DNA of 8,629 bases from CALCZU01 sp964396165 (GTDB lineage Bacteria > Bdellovibrionota > FAC87 > UBA2466). The DNA lies in contig CAYNEF010000097.1 of NCBI GenBank assembly GCA_964396165.1, forward strand, positions 1-8,629, written 5' to 3'. Both the position numbers and the translations under genes were made by a program. Every line of letters begins with the position of its first letter. The stretch's first letter is position 1. This document shows, piece after piece, positions 6,900 through 8,629 of this stretch. The notes beneath the pieces were generated by a model. That model saw only the letters and a program-made list of their open reading frames with translations. It was not told the origin of the DNA and searched no databases.

Positions 6900-6928
6900 A
6901 GTATACTTTTTATCTCGAGGAGAGTAAA
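6900..6928 (-). promoter_or_regulatory. candidate promoter of the hydrolase operon
   Basis: On the minus strand TTTACT (6928-6923, 4 of 6 against TTGACA) is followed by exactly 17 bases and TATACT (6905-6900, 5 of 6 against TATAAT). Transcription would begin near 6893, at or next to the longest-frame ATG. The -10 sits in the palindrome AGTATACT (6900-6907), so a TATACT also reads on the plus strand toward the membrane-protein gene, but without a good -35. Confidence 0.5.
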
Positions 6929-6947
6929 TTTAGTTAAGGAGATTGAA

Positions 6948-7643
6948 ATGCGCTCCGCTCCAAAACTAAAAGAAATCTTTGCACCCTTTTTCAAGTACCC
7001 CCTGCTCTTTTTAGGGGCCCAGTCTATCCAAGGTGTCTTGAGTTTAATGGAAAGTATAGTAGAGCCGCGCTTTAGCCAAAAAAATCCGGTGATGCTCGTT
7101 GCTCTTTTCTTCCCGCCCTATGTGATCACAACCACACTTTCTACCGCTCTTACTTTTTATTTGGTGCGAGATTATAGAATGGGAAAAGTTCCGTCGCTCG
7201 CTTCTGCCATTCAGGGCGTCAAAGAAAAATTCTGGCAGCTTGTGCTTTGTTCCTTTGTGCTCGGCTTGATTTATATTTTAGGCTTTTGTGCCTTTGTCAT
7301 TCCTGTAGTGTACTTCATGGCGATTTATCTTTTCGTTCCGTATTTTATCCTCATCGACGAAAAAGCCCCGTTCTCCGCTTATCTTTTTCGCTCAACTCAA
7401 CTTGCAAAGAAAAACCTGACATTATCCATTATGACTGTAGTGGGAATTTTACTGGTAGGGCTTTTGACTTTTGCAGTTTCCCGGTTTGTCACCGACAAAA
7501 TGAATAGCGCTGTTGCTTCTGAACAAATTCAACTAGTGGTATCGTTTATGATTGATTTTGCATTGACTCTTGTCACGGGGAGTTGGATCGACACTTGGGT
7601 CGCATCTTACTTTCTCAATCTCAAGGAGGACGCTCATGTCTGA
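6948..7643 (+). CDS. polytopic inner-membrane protein, YciC/GPDPase-membrane-domain-like
   Basis: This 231-residue protein has about five or six hydrophobic helices (roughly 17-35, 48-73, 97-117, 118-137, 159-178, 194-214). The central LYVF-type segment YLFVPYFILIDEKAPFSAYLFRSTQLAKKN (its parts at 127-156) has the pattern 'membrane helix, then D-E, then A/Y-L-x-R-S' that I associate with YciC/UPF0259 and glycerophosphodiester-phosphodiesterase membrane-domain proteins, whose biochemical role is poorly defined. A good AAGGAG (6936-6941) lies six bases before the ATG, fixing the start. Its end overlaps the start of tldD by 8 bases, so the two are translationally coupled. The function is not known; family assignment is by pattern only. 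Confidence 0.8.
   Translation: MRSAPKLKEIFAPFFKYPLLFLGAQSIQGVLSLMESIVEPRFSQKNPVMLVALFFPPYVITTTLSTALTFYLVRDYRMGKVPSLASAIQGVKEKFWQLVLCSFVLGLIYILGFCAFVIPVVYFMAIYLFVPYFILIDEKAPFSAYLFRSTQLAKKNLTLSIMTVVGILLVGLLTFAVSRFVTDKMNSAVASEQIQLVVSFMIDFALTLVTGSWIDTWVASYFLNLKEDAHV
7623..7630 (+). promoter_or_regulatory. ribosome-binding site of tldD inside the upstream gene
   Basis: AAGGAGGA, a near-perfect Shine-Dalgarno, lies within the last codons of the membrane-protein gene, five bases before the ATG at 7636. It confirms the overlapping start. Confidence 0.85.
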
Positions 7644-8629
7644 AATTTCAGATAAAATTAAAAAACTGGTTTCTTCTTCCCCCTATTTCACGGAAGGGAG
7701 ATACCACAAGCGAAAAACGCATTCTGTTTCTGTGCAAAAGGGCCTTGTAAAACAGGCAAAGGCTTCTCTCACAAGTGGCGTGAGTTTTCGCGTTCTCGTC
7801 GACGGCTCCTGGGGGTTTTCCTCCACCTCAGATTTAAGCGAACAGGCACTTACAAAAACTTTAAAATCCGCCATTGATTGCGCGACTTCTCTCAGTCAGT
7901 TGAAAAAAGCGAAAATCAAATCGCTTCCCACAACAAAACTTGCACAAGGAACATTTTTTCTCGATGGATACAAAGAGCTCGAAGCGATGTCCCTCAATGA
8001 CAAACTCGATGCGGTGATGAAAGCGGAAGAACAGGTCAGAAAAAAATCTTCTACGATTCAAACTGCTACTTGCGGCTACAACGAAATTTTTGAAGACAAA
8101 CACATCATCACATCGGATGGTGCAGACGCCTTAAGTTTACTTGCACGAAATGAAATCCGCTTTAGTGCAACGGCAAGCCAGGCAGGCGACATGTCCGAGG
8201 GCTATTTCTCGACGGGTAAAACCGGAGCGTGGCAATGTCTTTTCCAGGAACAATCCATAGATAAGATGACAGATTACACAGCAGAATTGGCTGTGGACCT
8301 CTTAAATGCTCCCAAAATTCCCGGAGGACTTTCTACGTTGATTCTTTCTCCTGCAATGGTGGGGTTGTTATCGCACGAAGCAATCGGGCATACGGTCGAG
8401 GCAGATTTTGTTCTTTCAGGAAGTGTTGCGAAAGATAAAATCGGAACTAAAGTCGCAAGCCCACTTGTCACGCTTTGTGATGGAGGAATCGTCCCTTACT
8501 ACAAACATGGCGGCGGCGATTTACTGGTTGACGATGAGGGAGTGGCAACACAAACGACTACTGTAATCAAAGAGGGCATTTTAAATTCTTATTTGCATAA
8601 CAGGGAATCCGCAGCGCTATTTGGTGTCG
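7636..8629 (+). CDS. tldD: TldD-family zinc metallopeptidase, 3'-partial
   Basis: TldD pairs with TldE (PmbA) in a cytoplasmic heterodimer that degrades unfolded peptides; in E. coli it trims the microcin B17 precursor and breaks down CcdA. TldD carries the active site. 331 codons are visible of a usual 450-480, and the frame runs off the right edge. The N-terminal domain is recognisable at about 25-70 (GLVKQAKASLTSGVSFRVLVDG followed by WGFSSTSDLSE). The zinc motif H247-E248-A-I-G-H252 is intact and followed by EADF, a family signature, and by SPLVTLCDGG (275-284 region). The third ligand, a cysteine near the C-terminus, is beyond the window. The start ATG overlaps the upstream gene and has a strong ribosome site. 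TldE can resemble TldD but lacks this HExxxH, so the identity as the TldD type is firm. Confidence 0.95.
   Translation, partial: MSEISDKIKKLVSSSPYFTEGRYHKRKTHSVSVQKGLVKQAKASLTSGVSFRVLVDGSWGFSSTSDLSEQALTKTLKSAIDCATSLSQLKKAKIKSLPTTKLAQGTFFLDGYKELEAMSLNDKLDAVMKAEEQVRKKSSTIQTATCGYNEIFEDKHIITSDGADALSLLARNEIRFSATASQAGDMSEGYFSTGKTGAWQCLFQEQSIDKMTDYTAELAVDLLNAPKIPGGLSTLILSPAMVGLLSHEAIGHTVEADFVLSGSVAKDKIGTKVASPLVTLCDGGIVPYYKHGGGDLLVDDEGVATQTTTVIKEGILNSYLHNRESAALFGV

Noticed and set aside
1..8629. Defence system, prophage, mobile element or CRISPR
   Set aside because: No nuclease, methylase, transposase, integrase, direct-repeat array or terminal repeats were seen; every gene but the two orphans fits housekeeping or envelope families.

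Overview
The window is a conserved, chromosomal-looking stretch of a Gram-negative bacterium, gene-dense with moderate GC. Gram-negative character is inferred from the ExbB/ExbD-type proton-channel pair, which normally energises the outer membrane or periplasm. The pyrophosphatase at the left edge belongs to a divergent type (DCAGDNAGDS motif, PTADGFETYG) that I associate from memory with spirochaetes, Bacteroidetes/Chlorobi and Bdellovibrio-like lineages. I cannot fix the genus. I see no tRNA, rRNA, CRISPR array, insertion sequence, integrase or phage gene, and nothing that looks recently transferred.

Layout. (1) 1-1701 (+): the C-terminal part of a membrane-bound ion-translocating pyrophosphatase, cut by the left edge and closed by a strong hairpin terminator at 1730-1763. 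(2) 1771-2553 (-): an unrecognised membrane-anchored or exported protein, convergent with hppA. (3) 2554-2698: a divergent intergenic region with weak promoter candidates on both strands. (4) 2699-4952 (+): a compact operon of exbB, exbD and a GT-B glycosyltransferase. (5) 4955-6893 (-): a two-gene unit made of a C45-type Ntn hydrolase with C-terminal TPR-like repeats and a tiny membrane protein whose ribosome-binding site overlaps the hydrolase stop codon. It is convergent with the glycosyltransferase, with 2 bases between them. (6) 6894-6947: a short divergent promoter region. (7) 6948-8629 (+): a polytopic membrane protein overlapping the start of tldD, which runs off the right edge.

How the genes may work together. 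The pyrophosphatase couples PPi hydrolysis to ion pumping, and ExbB/ExbD use proton flow to power an envelope machine. The glycosyltransferase in the same transcript suggests, without proving, a link to surface polysaccharide or envelope assembly. TldD is one half of the TldD/TldE (PmbA) zinc peptidase, and its partner may lie just beyond the right edge.

I did not find a clearly new multi-gene system. The most interesting items are the Ntn hydrolase-TPR fusion with its companion small membrane protein, the uncertain start of that hydrolase next to a good promoter, and an orphan exported protein whose C-terminal half resembles a subtilisin-propeptide (I9-like) fold with no protease attached. 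There is no gene-free stretch longer than 300 bases.
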